Positions 22,065 through 32,828 are shown, counted from the first letter of the stretch. The stretch is DNA of 64,000 nt from Agapetus fuscipes (GCA_951799405.1 OX637351.1:10014251-10078250), one strand, 5' to 3'. Numbers and translations are program-made. The notes: a model not told the origin generated them from the sequence alone.

Positions 22065-22190
22065 GGTGGTCAAACATCACACTTGAATGGAACTAGGGTC
22101 CTTATCAACCGGTAACAAAATATCTGTTTGCCTTTTCCCTAGCAGCCCAACCTTGTGGTAGTGATGTTACAATTTTGCTTACATCAATTC
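22065..22190 (+). repeat. Element G copy
   Basis: CTCGGTGGTCAAACATCACA, AACAAAATATCTGTTTGCC and CCCTAGCAGCCCAACC. Confidence 0.55.
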
Positions 22191-22191
22191 A

Positions 22192-22395
22192 TGTACTGTT
22201 CTGTAATGTATCCTGCCACCGTTCCAATGGCCACTGGCCAGTACTCCGCAGATGCATCTTCACTTTTTTCTGTCCTTGCATATCTATTTCATCTCTTCAA
22301 CATTCATCACTTTCCTCACACATACCTACTCTCTTTTATTATTCTCACTCCGCGGTCCCATTCTTTCCCAATCTCACCTATTTGGACCATTTTTC
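22192..22395 (-). pseudogene. LINE (second RTE-like family) 3' end
   Basis: Reversed sequence matches 38398-38700 and 40990-41510: TCTGTCCTTGCATATC, TCTCTTCAACATTCATCAC, CTTTCCTCACACATACC. It is the decayed C-terminal coding end. Confidence 0.6.
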
Positions 22396-22477
22396 ACAAT
22401 AAACGTATTTTTCCAAAAGCTAAAATTAAAAAATATACGGTTCCCTACTAATATATTATGCTTTAAATTTTTGTAGA

Positions 22478-22680
22478 ATTCGGTGTTGTCGGTGTTATGG
22501 CCGAGGGGGCCAAGTGGGCTGTTTCTAGCATGTTTGGAATATAACAACGTTGATTCGATCCCCGCCTGGGTCATTTGACCATTACTTTGACCCTGTTTCA
22601 ACAGATGTTATTGGGTAATTATTAATTCATAATTCTTGCATTCCACTTCACAAATCTATTTAAAAAAAAAATACACAAAA
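22478..22680 (+). mobile_element. SINE-D copy
   Basis: Head GTGTTATGGCCGAGGGGGCC followed by GATTCGATCCCCGCCTGGG (B box like), then ACTTTGACCCTGTTTCAACA and an A-rich end. The head looks like a class II (Ser/Leu) tRNA. Confidence 0.75.
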
Positions 22681-22684
22681 AAAC

Positions 22685-23450
22685 ACATTTTAGAGTTAAA
22701 AACCTACACGTGGCTCGTCATCCACATTACAACCACTAACCGAGCGGGTTCCATATCGCAAAATTAGTTTCATCAATTGTGACGTATGTCTTTGAGATCA
22801 CTTCCTTTATTTTTATGGCTTTTTCTAACCAAGTCTGCGCGAACACTGCTGGGCGCGGGACTCCAATCTATTTTAGCGGTCAATCTGCGGGTGTGACAAG
22901 ACGCCAGTACTAAACACACTGGCAACTATTATAGTGGGCCTTTCATAGACAAACAGTTGACACTCAATATTCTATTAGGCTTATTTATTTGGTGAGAACG
23001 GTTTTGAGTGAATAACCATGGATATATAGAACTGGATGGGCTAAGAAATCAATCCTTTGAGAATTCGAAATACGCTACCCCACCCATCACACAAAAATCC
23101 AAATTCAGTCTATCGGTAATCTTCCAACTGTCAACAGGTGTGTTACCTAATTGGGAAAAAATCCATATAAATGTCAAACTGGGTATTTTCTCAACATGCT
23201 AACAAAATAGAGTAAATGTGTTGTAGAACATGGAATATTATTTCACTTTAATCACTATTCCATATGATTACGTTGATAAAATTTATTTTTCGTTTGTCGA
23301 AATATTTTGTTCGCGAAAGTAACAGCCATTTCTAGAACAAGACGTGATGTTAAAATATAAAGATACTTGCTGCTTCAAGTATGTAACTTCTATGCTCGCG
23401 GTAATAGATACTTGTGAAAATCATCCCGTACATAATGAGGTGGGAACATT
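22685..23450. other. Intergenic, nothing recognised
   Basis: No gene or family repeat was seen. Confidence 0.4.
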
Positions 23451-23454
23451 TTTG

Positions 23455-23940
23455 AATTCGGAATTTATCAGATATCTTCGTACTTGCAACAACACTACTA
23501 ACAAATCCGTTACCATAGTGATTTCATGTGTTTCCTTGGTGATATGTAAATAGATTGAAGACGGAGTAGAGACACGTTGCTTACATAGAAAATGAGAAAA
23601 GCATTTCATATGTCGTGAGCGAGACAGCAATATAAGCAATGTATGGTTCCTTGACTTATAGGTTGGTATGAGGCTGACCACCCATACTGTAAAAAATGGT
23701 TCACTTTGCCAATGTCACCCCTGTTTCAGAGAATGTCGGCAAGAGTTGCAGGGCTTATGTTCATTTGAGGTTTGGATTTTATTTGTAAGTACACAATCAG
23801 CATTTGTAAGCGCGAACTACACGTGTTTGTTTGTGGGCATACATCTGAGAGCTTTGAATGAATATATCCTTGCAACTTAGATTATTATGGTGTCAAAGAC
23901 GGTGCATCATGTTGATCGGTACTAAATCACATGTACGACC
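23455..23940 (+). repeat. Duplicated segment, filled copy
   Basis: Flanks of the unit A insertion match 50645-50890 (AGATATCTTCGTACTTGC, GAGAAAAGCATTTCATATG, TCGTGAGCGAGACAGCA, TGTCAAAGACGGTGCAT). The other copy lacks the insertion. Confidence 0.75.
23647..23885 (+). mobile_element. Unit A, reference copy with target duplication
   Basis: Exactly 239 bp between TATGG duplications at 23642-23646 and 23886-23890. The 5' start is TTCCTTGACTTATAGGTTGG and the 3' end TTGCAACTTAGATTAT. GGTTCACTTTGCC might be a degraded pol III B box. The empty site at about 50835 fixes both boundaries. Confidence 0.85.
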
Positions 23941-24056
23941 CCTCCATTTAATACTTCCTCCATGTGAATAACACATTAAGAGCGTTTGATTCAAAGATGA
24001 CTTAAAATGAAATTGTTTCGATTTCCCGAGAAGCATTTTCAAAGCTTGTTAGCAAA

Positions 24057-24335
24057 ACGTCGTCGGTTTTATGGCCGAGGGGGCCAAGTGGGCTGATTTT
24101 TCAATCGTATTTGGAACAGAATAACGTTGGTTCGATCCTCGCTTGGGTCATTTGACCGTAACTTTGACCCTGGTTCAACAGATGCCACTGGGTAATCACT
24201 TATTAATAATTCATTAAAATAAACAATAATCTATTATTATTAATTGTCGATATTAATACCTGTTTCTGGCCAGGTAGAATAATTTGGTGGATTGCATTCT
24301 TCTTCACAAATCTATTTGAAAAAAAACAACTAGAG
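24057..24335 (+). mobile_element. SINE-D copy, near complete
   Basis: Head CGGTTTTATGGCCGAGGGGG, GGTTCGATCCTCGCTTGGG, body GACCCTGGTTCAACAGATGC, then CCTGTTTCTGGCCAGG and an A-rich tail. Confidence 0.75.
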
Positions 24336-24575
24336 TGTTTTCGAACCCAAAAACGGCACCCAGAAGCGTTGAATGTTGATTGATTGTTAGTAGAGGGTTT
24401 ATGAGCACAGTGACAGAGTTATTATGGAGAGAATCAGGCGCGGGTCACAGAGGTCCAGAGCGACATTCGTCTTCATTTGTTTCACGAAAATACCAAAATG
24501 ACATAACGCACCATTGATTGTAGGAGCATAGGCAAAAATTTTAGACACGTCAAGTCAATACTTACGTACAACCGT

Positions 24576-24693
24576 GCCAACGACGATATTATGTTGAAAG
24601 CACCGGTTCTCATCAGATCACCGAAGTTAAGCAACATTGGGCGCGGATGCTACTCGGATGGGTGACCGCTAGATACACCGCGTGCTGTTGGCA
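24576..24693 (+). rRNA. 5S rRNA-derived head of a composite SINE
   Basis: 118 bp match the whole 5S rRNA layout: GCCAACGACGAT start, CACCGGTTCTCATCAGATCA, CCGAAGTTAAGCAACATTGG, GGATGGGTGACCGCTAG, CACCGCGTGCTGTTGGCA end. Internal control regions are recognisable but altered. It runs straight into a tRNA-like SINE head, so it is a mobile derivative and not a functional 5S gene. Confidence 0.8.
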
Positions 24694-24870
24694 TTTCTTG
24701 GACCAGTCCGTAGTCCACACTTCGGACTCATAAATGGAAGGTTGTGGATTCGAATCCCAGCGGAGCACAAAATATACCTTTTATATTTCCAAATGTGCTC
24801 TTCGCTGGGTTGAAAAATTCATAAACCTTTACCAAAGAACGGTCATCAAAAGGTCCATCCAATTTTACAA
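24694..24870 (+). mobile_element. SINE-C body following 5S, interrupted
   Basis: TTTCTTGGACCAGTCCGTAG, GGATTCGAATCCC (B box), GGAGCACAAAATATACC, then body to AAAGGTCCATCCAA, where the LINE begins. Its 3' half resumes at about 28852. Confidence 0.8.
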
Positions 24871-24884
24871 CAATTTTACAACCG

Positions 24885-25566
24885 ATGGATTGGAGGAAGG
24901 TAGTCATTGTTCCCATTTACAAAGGTAAAGGGGACAAAAAAGACTGTCAGAACTTCAGACCAATCAGTCTACTCAGTATACCAGGAAAAGTCTTCTGTAA
25001 GGTGATTATAAAAAATGTGATTCTGACTACTAGTGAAAGGATTTCCGATATACAGTCCGGCTTTATGGCCGGTAGAGGCTGTGTTGATCAGATTTTTACT
25101 CTACGACAACTTGTTGAAAAACAATTGTCGGTGAGGCGGAAGCTGTTCACGGCCTTTGTAGATCTGGAAAAGGCTTTTGACTCAGTGGACAGAGGTATGT
25201 TATGGGATGTTTTGAAAGCATACGGAGTGAATGGGGCTCTCCTAGGTGCGGTGCATGCAAACTATGAAAATAGTAAGGCATGTGTCCGTATTGATGGTGA
25301 GTATAGTGAGTGGTTTGAAGTGTATAAGGGTGTGAGGCAAGGATGTGTGATGAGTCCATGGCTATTTAACATAGTTATGGACAAGTGTGTCAGGGATGCT
25401 AGACTTAATGATTGTGGATTGATGATAGGAGAGAGCAAAGTGAGTGTTCTACTGTATGCAGATGATGCAGTTCTTGTATCTGATTCTGCAGTAGAATTGC
25501 AAACAATGCTCTCTAGATTGAATGAAGCTTTGTTAGGTAACCATTTGAAGTTGAATGCAAGTAAGC
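24885..25566 (+). pseudogene. RTE-like LINE reverse transcriptase, 5' part
   Basis: Reads VVIVPIYKGKGDKKDC and NFRPISLLSIPGKVF, then GRGCVDQIFTLRQ, AFVDLEKAFDSVD (first catalytic Asp), GVRQGCVMSPWLFN and LLYADDAVLVS (YADD). The endonuclease domain is missing, so the copy is 5' truncated. The frame is intact until the hAT insertion at 25567. It continues at 27781. Confidence 0.88.
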
Positions 25567-25784
25567 AGAGGCGGCTCGTCATTAGAAATGTTGGCAGTTC
25601 ATAATTTCTGCATTTACATTTTTTCTTTTATTTTCCATTTTGCTTGGAATGAAAGTTGCAAGAAATACATACATATTATAAATATTTTATTTAGGTATAC
25701 ACGAGAACGTACCTACACCCGTTTTGTTGCATATAACAAACAATTACAACAATTAAATGTATTTGAAGCAAGTTTTTTTTACTA

Positions 25785-25960
25785 AGCCACATATATAGTG
25801 TAACTTCTTGCCGCATTTTTCCCGTGACGAGTGTAACTTATTTATTTTTACAGGTAAGGGGGCAGTCCTTACGCCAACCACTTCGGTTGACGTGGAGGTT
25901 TCCCAGCTCCCGTGGGGGCTGACAGTGACGGCCGATGGGTCAGAATATTGGGTGGCAGAA
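25785..25960 (-). mobile_element. SINE-B fragment inside the hAT element
   Basis: 3' part only: CACATATATAGTGTAACTTC, CAGGTAAGGGGGCAGTCC, CCCAGCTCCCGTGGGGGCTG. The tRNA head is absent. Confidence 0.75.
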
Positions 25961-26526
25961 ATTTTCAATATAATTATGGCCTACACCTCTTCCCCCACTC
26001 CCCCCAATGTACCATACACTTCACGCTGACCGGCCTTGAAAATGTTCGCTGAAATGTTAGCACGAATATTATAATCGATGACTTACATTGTGTAAAAGAG
26101 CTTCCTTTAACGGGGATGATCGCCGTCGGTAAATCCAAATTAATTCACTTCATAACAACACAGCAAAACATAGCACTTAAAAACACTTCACATAAAACCT
26201 TTTCCTTCACACCAACACCATTTAATAATTAATCTACCTCACAGCTTTTACATGAATATTTGTTTATTTTATCTACCTCACAAATGAGTGTTAATTATAA
26301 ATTTACATAAGAAATTCAATATCGTCACTTAAAATACGAAAATATATTAAAGGGACTAAGGTCTGCCTCCGGAGAAAAATCCAACTTAACTGAATTTAAA
26401 TTAAATTAAGATTATGGAGCAGGAGGAGGAAAGATCTGTGACATCATCTTGTACTTACATTCTTAAAAATAACAAGAATGTATTGTTCTGCAAGATTAGC
26501 AAGTTCAGAGATTTGCAACCTTTGAC

Positions 26527-26566
26527 AAAACTAATCATCCATACTTTAAAGTATGGATGATTAGTT
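26527..26566. repeat. Perfect 40-bp palindrome
   Basis: AAACTAATCATCCATACTTT followed at once by its exact reverse complement, with no spacer. It lies inside the hAT element. Confidence 0.85.
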
Positions 26567-26589
26567 TAAAGAGATATTTTAAAGTACGT

Positions 26590-26745
26590 TATAGTGGAGA
26601 ATATGAGTGATGGTACAAAAGAGTACAATTGGGCGTATAGCTGGGCAAAGAGTTTAGTTGAGCATCTACAAATAATGGACGATTCACGACTGATAAAAAT
26701 AGTGCACAAAGATGATCCCCAAGGAAAGCGTGGAAGAGCAAGACT
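26590..26745 (+). pseudogene. Possible LINE pol C-terminal scrap
   Basis: Reads SLVEHLQIMDDSRLIK and GKRGRARL, which resembles the GH-RM-D-RL...GRGRPR end of LINE proteins. Short, so doubtful. Confidence 0.3.
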
Positions 26746-27772
26746 GACAAATTAATAAATTGATTAAATAAGCAACATTTCAAATTATTGAAATCTGCAG
26801 TCTGAAAAAAATAAGAGAACTCACGAAGAAAGTAGGGAATGCTGAGAATATAAAAATAAATATGCAATCACAGAACAGAGTAAAGACGCTGACTGACGCT
26901 GACCGCCACTAGCGTAGAGATGGTTGCTTTCATATCAGTTAAAACACAGTTTATCCATTTGTATTATTTTGCTTAAAATGCTCGAAAAAACACTTGTTGA
27001 CCACGACTGAATATTTTTCACTAGGAATGGAATCCTCAAGCAAATAATAAAAACGTCGATAAATTAAAAAGTAATGAGTTTTTGTCGGGCTTAACTTGAT
27101 CTTAAAATAAACAATTTGTATCCTGGCTAACAATAAAGCATTGTATTTGAATTATATTTTAAGTATAGAGCTTTATGGTAAAACACAAACATACTTTATG
27201 CGAAGATTTTTATTGATACTAAAGCAGCATCTGTTGTGAGCGTTTCAGTTTTCATTATTTTTTTTGTAAACGCAATAGTTAAGTGTCAGGAAATACTTTA
27301 TAGTTTTGTTTTAAATGACGAATATTGAAGTCTTTTAAACAAAGAGTTGGATATGCTCTGAACATAAGAGTTCCTTTGGTAGAATAAAAAAAAAAGTTTT
27401 GTCACAATTCTTCTCCGTTCATGTCATGTCACTTACCTAGGAAAAGCGTGCAGTGCCGGAGCTGCTATCTAAAAATGTACAGGCACCTCAGTATTCACCG
27501 TTTGAGCTGTTTTTTCAATAAATGTATGGACTTCATAGAAGGAAGTATGGGGCATTGCCACATATGCACGCGATAATATTATACATTTAAATACCTAGCA
27601 ACTCGTAGTCTTTACATGTTCGTAGAGCTGTATAATATGTAAAATAATGATAAATGTAAAATAGGACTTGACACAGAGGATATTTTATGGGGAACAAAAT
27701 TGTAAGTGATGGGTCGTGGCATTCTTACAGGAGGTGCAATGCACCGATGCACCTTAGCTGGAGCCGCCACTG

Positions 27773-28480
27773 CAAGTAAGACGAAAGTATTGATTTTTGA
27801 AAGAGATGATGAAAATATGAATTATGAATTTAAAATTAATGGAATGAATGTTGATGTCGTAAATGAGTTTGTATACCTGGGAAGTAAGTTTGAAAAAGAT
27901 GGAAGAATGACCGGTGAATTTGAAAGAATAATAATGAAAGGCAGGTGCGTACTGGGTGCTACCGCTAGCATCGCCAAAAACCAGAATCTTTCAAAAAATG
28001 TTCGACTGGCGGTGCACGGTGGTATACTAGTGCCCACTCTGATGTATGGAAGTGAAGCCTGGACGGTGAGTGAAAGTGAGATTAGTAAAGTCCATACGGT
28101 AGAAATGGATTACTTAAGAAGTATGATTGGAAAAAGACGGAGTGATAGGGTGAGGAATGATTTTGTTAGAGAGGAATGCGGTGTAAGAGAAAGTGTGAAA
28201 GTAAAGATTAAAAGAAGTATACTTAGATGGTTTGGACATTTGGAGAGAATGAATGAGGAAAGAATGACGAAGAAAGTATATGCTGCAAGAATTGATGGAT
28301 GTCGTGGAAGGAAGACCGAGAAAGGTATGGATGGACCAAATTTTCGAAATAGCGAGTGAATGGGATATCCAGAGTCATAATAAAAGGAGAGCTTGTATGA
28401 AAAAAGTTATGACTCTGGATGAAATGAGAGAAGTATGCAAGGACAGGAAAAAGTGGCGGCTAATCTGCAATGCTGATTTT
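27773..28480 (+). pseudogene. RTE-like LINE, 3' coding part after hAT
   Basis: Continues the frame left at 25566: TKVLIFERDDENMNY, EFVYLGSKFEKDGRM, YGSEAWTVSESE, LRWFGHLERMNEE. A frameshift near 28310 separates GCRGR from the final RPRKVWMDQIFEIASEW and KDRKKWRLICN. Confidence 0.85.
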
Positions 28481-28603
28481 TAATGTTGGTTTATTGGCTT
28501 GCTACATTTTTTGCATAAGACATTTTTTTACTTTTTTTGTATAGATTTATTTTTAAGGTTTTGTTGTTTTCTTATACTTAAATGTTATTTATTACTCGTA
28601 TTC

Positions 28604-28850
28604 CTTGACTTATAGGTTGGTATGAGGCTGACCACCCATACTGTAAAAAATGGTTCACTTTGCCAATGTCACCCCTGTTTCAGGGAATGTCGGCAAGAGT
28701 TGCAGGGCTTATGTTCATTTGAGGTTTGGATTTTATTTGTAAGTACACAATCAGCATTTGTAAGCGCGAACTACACGTGTTTGTTTGTGGGCATACATCT
28801 GAGAGCTTTGAATGACTATATCCTTGCAACTTAGATTATAGATAGATTAT
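28604..28850 (+). mobile_element. Unit A as the 3' end of the same LINE
   Basis: Starts TTCCTTGACTTATAGGTTGG about 120 bp after the LINE stop and ends in GATTATAGATAGATTATAG. It is nearly identical to the stand-alone copy at 23647. Confidence 0.82.
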
Positions 28851-28851
28851 A

Positions 28852-28982
28852 GGGTCTTGATTGAGAATTGGCGCTTTCTACAGCGACGACCAAACTCGTA
28901 GAGGGCTCTTGAGGTGGGATACTCACAAAAACAGCGCTCACCAAATAAATCATCCTTATATTATTATTATGTGTAAAGATTT
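28852..28982 (+). mobile_element. 3' half of the interrupted SINE-C (tail 1)
   Basis: GGGTCTTGATTGAGAATTGG, AGCGACGACCAAACTCG, GAGGGCTCTTGAGG, AACAGCGCTCACCAAATAAA and ATT repeats. It supplies exactly the part missing after 24870. Confidence 0.78.
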
Positions 28983-29009
28983 TCTTGCAAAAGGTTAATA
29001 GAGACGTTA

Positions 29010-29155
29010 TCATTTTTTCTCGACGAGTAAATGCCAGTCTTGTATGAGACTGCTCACCTTAGGAAGCAAAACAAAAAAATTGTTTGCCTCTTCCCTATAG
29101 CAACGCGACCGGATGGCATCAAATATTGTCTTTGTCGAATGATGAATGATGTGCT
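29010..29155 (+). repeat. Element G copy
   Basis: TCTCGACGAGTAAATGCCAG, TTGTTTGCCTCTTCCC, GCAACGCGACCGG. Confidence 0.5.
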
Positions 29156-29184
29156 GAGTTTATTGGACGGCGGAGGAAGAATAA

Positions 29185-29415
29185 CATAATCTATAATCTA
29201 TGTAAGTTGTAAAGATATATTACTTTTGAGATTCATTTTAAATGCATTCCCACAAGCAGATACATATAAGTTCGCGCTTAAACATGCCGCATGTGTAATT
29301 GCAATATAAAAACCCATATCTCAAATGGTCATACACCCTGCAACTCTTGCCGTCCTTCCCTGAAACAGGGGTGCCAATGGCAAAGTGAACCATTTTTGTA
29401 CAGTATGGGTGGTAA
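29185..29415 (-). mobile_element. Unit A copy, reversed
   Basis: Full except for the 5' end, which runs directly into the tail of the next copy: a head-to-tail pair. Confidence 0.75.
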
Positions 29416-29672
29416 GCCTTATCTAACCTAATCTAAGTTGCAAAGATATGTTACATGGGAGATTCACATTTAATGCATTCTCACAAGCAGACGCGTACAA
29501 GTTCACGCTTGCACATGCCGCATGTGAACCTACAACATAAAACCCATATCTCAAATGGACATACACCCTGCAACTTTTGCCGTCCTTCCCTGAAACAGGG
29601 GTGACAGTGGCAAAGTGAACCATTTTTTTACAGTATGGGTGGTCAGCCTCATACCAACCTATAAGTCAAGGA
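29416..29672 (-). mobile_element. Unit A copy, reversed, second of tandem pair
   Basis: From CTAACCTAATCTAAGTTGC to CCTATAAGTCAAGGAA. Confidence 0.8.
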
Positions 29673-30249
29673 AAAGGAGAAAAGACGTTGGACAGAAAGC
29701 GGTTGATCAAGGAATCGAAGACCCAGCCGAGTTGTACCATTGATGATGATGATTCTGAGGCCCCTAGTCATTTATGACGTCACTCCGCCGCCAGAAAATA
29801 GGATTTTTCATTCAGTATGGGTTTTTTTTTCTCGGAAAAATTTACGCGTAATGAACTGGAGTAGAGTCCTTGAGGATTACGTAGTTTTATATTCTCGCTG
29901 ATGACCGCGCTGAGCTCATTCAGAATACTTTATTGAGTGCAATCATTAACATCAAATGTTTGAGTTTTTATTATGTTATTTTTACGCCCGCGGTGGTCAC
30001 TCCCACGCCGACGCAAACGCATTACAGGCTGGCGCATAGCTGGCGGAGATATTGTGTTACCAGAGTTTATAGGTTGACATGAGGCTGACCGCTTGCTAAA
30101 TGCTAAAATGTTTTTGTTCCACATCAGGATTATTTGATTTACAGAGTTTATGTTCATTTGCGGTTCAGTCTAGGCCTCCTCGATCAACCGCGGCCAGCGC
30201 TGCTTGTCTAACTAATGTAGACACACTCCAAAACTAAAACATTATTAAA

Positions 30250-30470
30250 TTACAAATGATTATTTGGTGAGCGTTGTTTTTGTGTACATCACGCTTTAAG
30301 AGCTCTCTGCGTGCTTTTGTTAGTCGATGCTAATTTCGTAAGCAAGACCCAGTTGTAGTTAGGCTGGATAAACCTTTTGTGACCGGTCATTTTAGTAGAG
30401 GCAGATAAAAAAATTAACACAGCGAAGAGCATATTTGAATTTTTGATGATTTTTCCTGCATACACGTTTA
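30250..30470 (-). mobile_element. SINE-C copy, tail 1, diverged
   Basis: Reversed: TTATTTGGTGAGCGTTG, GCAAGACCCAGTTG, GACCGGTCATTT. The tRNA head is lost. 30475-30985 contains nothing recognisable. Confidence 0.65.
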
Positions 30471-30989
30471 ATTCAATACAAAATTCGGTCTACAATTTGT
30501 TTTTTTTTTTTAAATAGTATTCTTACAAAATATGACCTGTACCACAAATGTACAAAATATACTCTGTCACTCTTGCCGCTGAGGGGCAAAACAGGGGCGC
30601 ATTTGCGAAAGTGAACCAATTTCAAATCCTTGTTTATATTTACCGGCATTCACCAAACTTTTTAGAGATTATGTAACGCGTGGTCTATGTCATTGGTATA
30701 AGGCTGTTCTCTGCCCACCCATGTACATTATTACCGCATATAAATATCAGTTTAATTATTTGAGAGTTTAAACACCTACATACCGTGTGATATGGCATGT
30801 GATGACATTGTGAGCAAATACCGCAGAGCATTGTTTTAAAATGGCCAATTGTGTCAATATTACCGAAACCAAATGTTCATAATAACAATAATAATAATAA
30901 ATATAATACTATTACTAACAATTTAAAAATAATAATATTTGGCCAATTTTATACAGCGCCGTCTAGAGGCACTCACAAAAATGCATATC

Positions 30990-31245
30990 GCCACCTTAAA
31001 GGTAAAAATGAATAAGTGCTGATTCACTGATTTGAGAAATTGTGGATTCAGCATTTTATTGAACGTAAGCCTTCATAGTAAGAGAACTAATTATAAGGAA
31101 GTTCTCATGAAAAACTTTCTAAACTACAGGATTATCACTCTTTTTTAGTGTTTTATCTCGTAGAAAATATAGAAAAATGCGCATTTATCTGAGAAACCCA
31201 TGTGAGCTTAATATGCCACTTATTCAGTTTTACCTTTAAGGGATC
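30990..31245. mobile_element. MITE-E copy
   Basis: CTTAAAGGTAAAAATGAATAAG at the left and CTTATTCAGTTTTACCTTTAAG at the right form terminal inverted repeats. It is related to 59950-60180 in reverse. Confidence 0.65.
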
Positions 31246-31345
31246 GATTTTGGGATCTTTTATAAAACGGTGAATAAATAACAAGTAATTTCTTCAAGAA
31301 TTCTTAATGAGATTCTCATCAAGATCATCTTCATCATCATATTTC

Positions 31346-31382
31346 ACGCTGAAGAAGCCCATCGTAGACATGGGCGAAACGT
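31346..31382 (+). other. Hammerhead-like core motif
   Basis: CTGAAGA, a 6-bp stem GCCCAT/ATGGGC, then GAAAC. This resembles the conserved ribozyme core, but one extra base precedes the stem and no stems I and III are evident. Such motifs mark several invertebrate retroelement families. Confidence 0.3.
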
Positions 31383-31564
31383 CTGGAAGCTGCAGCTCCC
31401 ACAGACCACGGCAACAGATCCCGGAAAACATCACTCCAGCATCATCAGCCGGCCGTGTAAGTTTAAAACTCTTATCTAAAAAGTACCTACTAAGCTTTCG
31501 ACCGTATTATCAGAAATTTTTTTCATTCATTTAAGCTTTCACTGAAACGTTGTTATTATAATGG

Positions 31565-31830
31565 GTTGATCAGATTGGCGAAATTATAAAGAAATTATAT
31601 CAACAGAACAAATGTAAAAGAACGAAATGTATGAAGAATGTGATGGATATGACCGAATTGAATGAGATATGGAGGAAGAGCAAGAAATGGAGGCAACTCA
31701 GCACAGACTATGACCACCCTTAGTGAAATGAAAACAGAGTTACAGAGAAGTTTCTTAACTAACAGTTTGATATGAGGCTAACCACTCAAACTGTAAAAAA
31801 TGGCGCCTCTATTATTCAGAAAAAGGTCAA
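31565..31830 (+). pseudogene. LINE 3' end plus unit A head
   Basis: GGGTTGATCAGATTGGCG, ATGAAGAATGTGATGG and AGCAAGAAATGGAGGCAAC are the end of a diverged LINE protein. They are followed by CTTAACTAACAGTTTGATATG and GGCTAACCACTC, a decayed unit A start. 31835-32270 shows nothing else. Confidence 0.5.
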
Positions 31831-32274
31831 AATCATTTCAGAGTTCTTCAAGCTTACTTAGTAGTTTTTAACAGAAAAGCTATGAATCAACATGTTTTTA
31901 AACAATTTGTATGTAAACACACCTGCACATTAAATAAATTTATTTCATTCAGAATTTTATCATTCTCATCACGTTTTCCAAAAACAAAAGGTGCTGTGCA
32001 AAATGTTGACCTCAGAAAACCCCAAAATATGTAAGTAGGTGAAGTGTGTGTGAAATTCGCAACTGATGCAATCCGGTTGCGAAATTTTGTATTTATTAAT
32101 TCTTTCTGATCCTAGATCGATAAAAACAATGCTTTATAAATAGTTGACCTCAGTGTTCGTTATGTTTATTCGTTGACGAGGAATGTACAATTGCGGAAGT
32201 TTTTGATTTCGGCAGTTTTTGTAAAGAATTATGGTTCAAAAGAAATCGTGATTTTTGAGAAAGATTCGTATATT

Positions 32275-32445
32275 TGACCGGTCTGTGCTCTATTGGTTAA
32301 TGCTACAAGAATGTAAACGGAAGGTCATGTATTCAATTCTCGGCGGAGCACAAAAAAAAAATCTCTTTGCTGGATTGAAAAATTCATTTACCTTTACTTC
32401 AGATCGGTAACCAAAAGTCCATCCAGCCTTACAGCAACTGTGGTT
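32275..32445 (+). mobile_element. SINE-C copy, diverged
   Basis: GACCGGTCTGTGCTC, GAATGTAAACGGAAGGTCATG, GCGGAGCACAAAA and GTCCATCCAGCCTTACAGC. Confidence 0.65.
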
Positions 32446-32485
32446 TCCTTAAAAATTGGACTTACCGTGGCGACGCCTTGAGCAC

Positions 32486-32718
32486 TGTGATGTATTTTGG
32501 GGATGTTTATTGTGGATGGGGGATATCAATCAGACGAACAGATGAGTCTTGGTTTCAATGTGATGTATTATTCCATTTCAGTGTTTACAAGGCGAGAGAC
32601 AAAACCAGACTGCTCAGTGAAGCAATAATAATCTCTAATAATATTATATTACAATAATACATTACCTTATATATGATATTACCTACTCTAAATAATCATA
32701 TCATAATTATACATTACA
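32486..32718 (-). repeat. 3' LTR of the Ty3/gypsy element
   Basis: TGTGATG to ATTACA on plus, that is TG...CA ends. No difference from the other LTR was found base by base. Confidence 0.95.
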
Positions 32719-32828
32719 CCTCCCTCACTAAATGACGAATCTACATTACATTATATCATACTTATCATACTTATCATTATAACATATTATATCAATAAAA
32801 ATTATATCTTATACAATTTCATCTTCTT

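Larger units (their letters stand above)
25559..27780. mobile_element. Non-autonomous hAT element with 8-bp target duplication
   Basis: The element is 25567-27772 (2206 bp). Ends CAGAGGCGGCTC and GAGCCGCCACTG are imperfect terminal inverted repeats of the CAGNGGCGG type found in hAT transposons. CAAGTAAG is duplicated exactly at 25559-25566 and 27773-27780. No transposase frame is visible, so movement would have needed enzyme from elsewhere. 25975-26520 and 26750-27760 show nothing recognisable. Confidence 0.9.

Noticed and set aside
24576..24693. Functional 5S rRNA gene
   Set aside because: Diverged, and fused to a tRNA-like head with no terminator; treated as SINE-derived.
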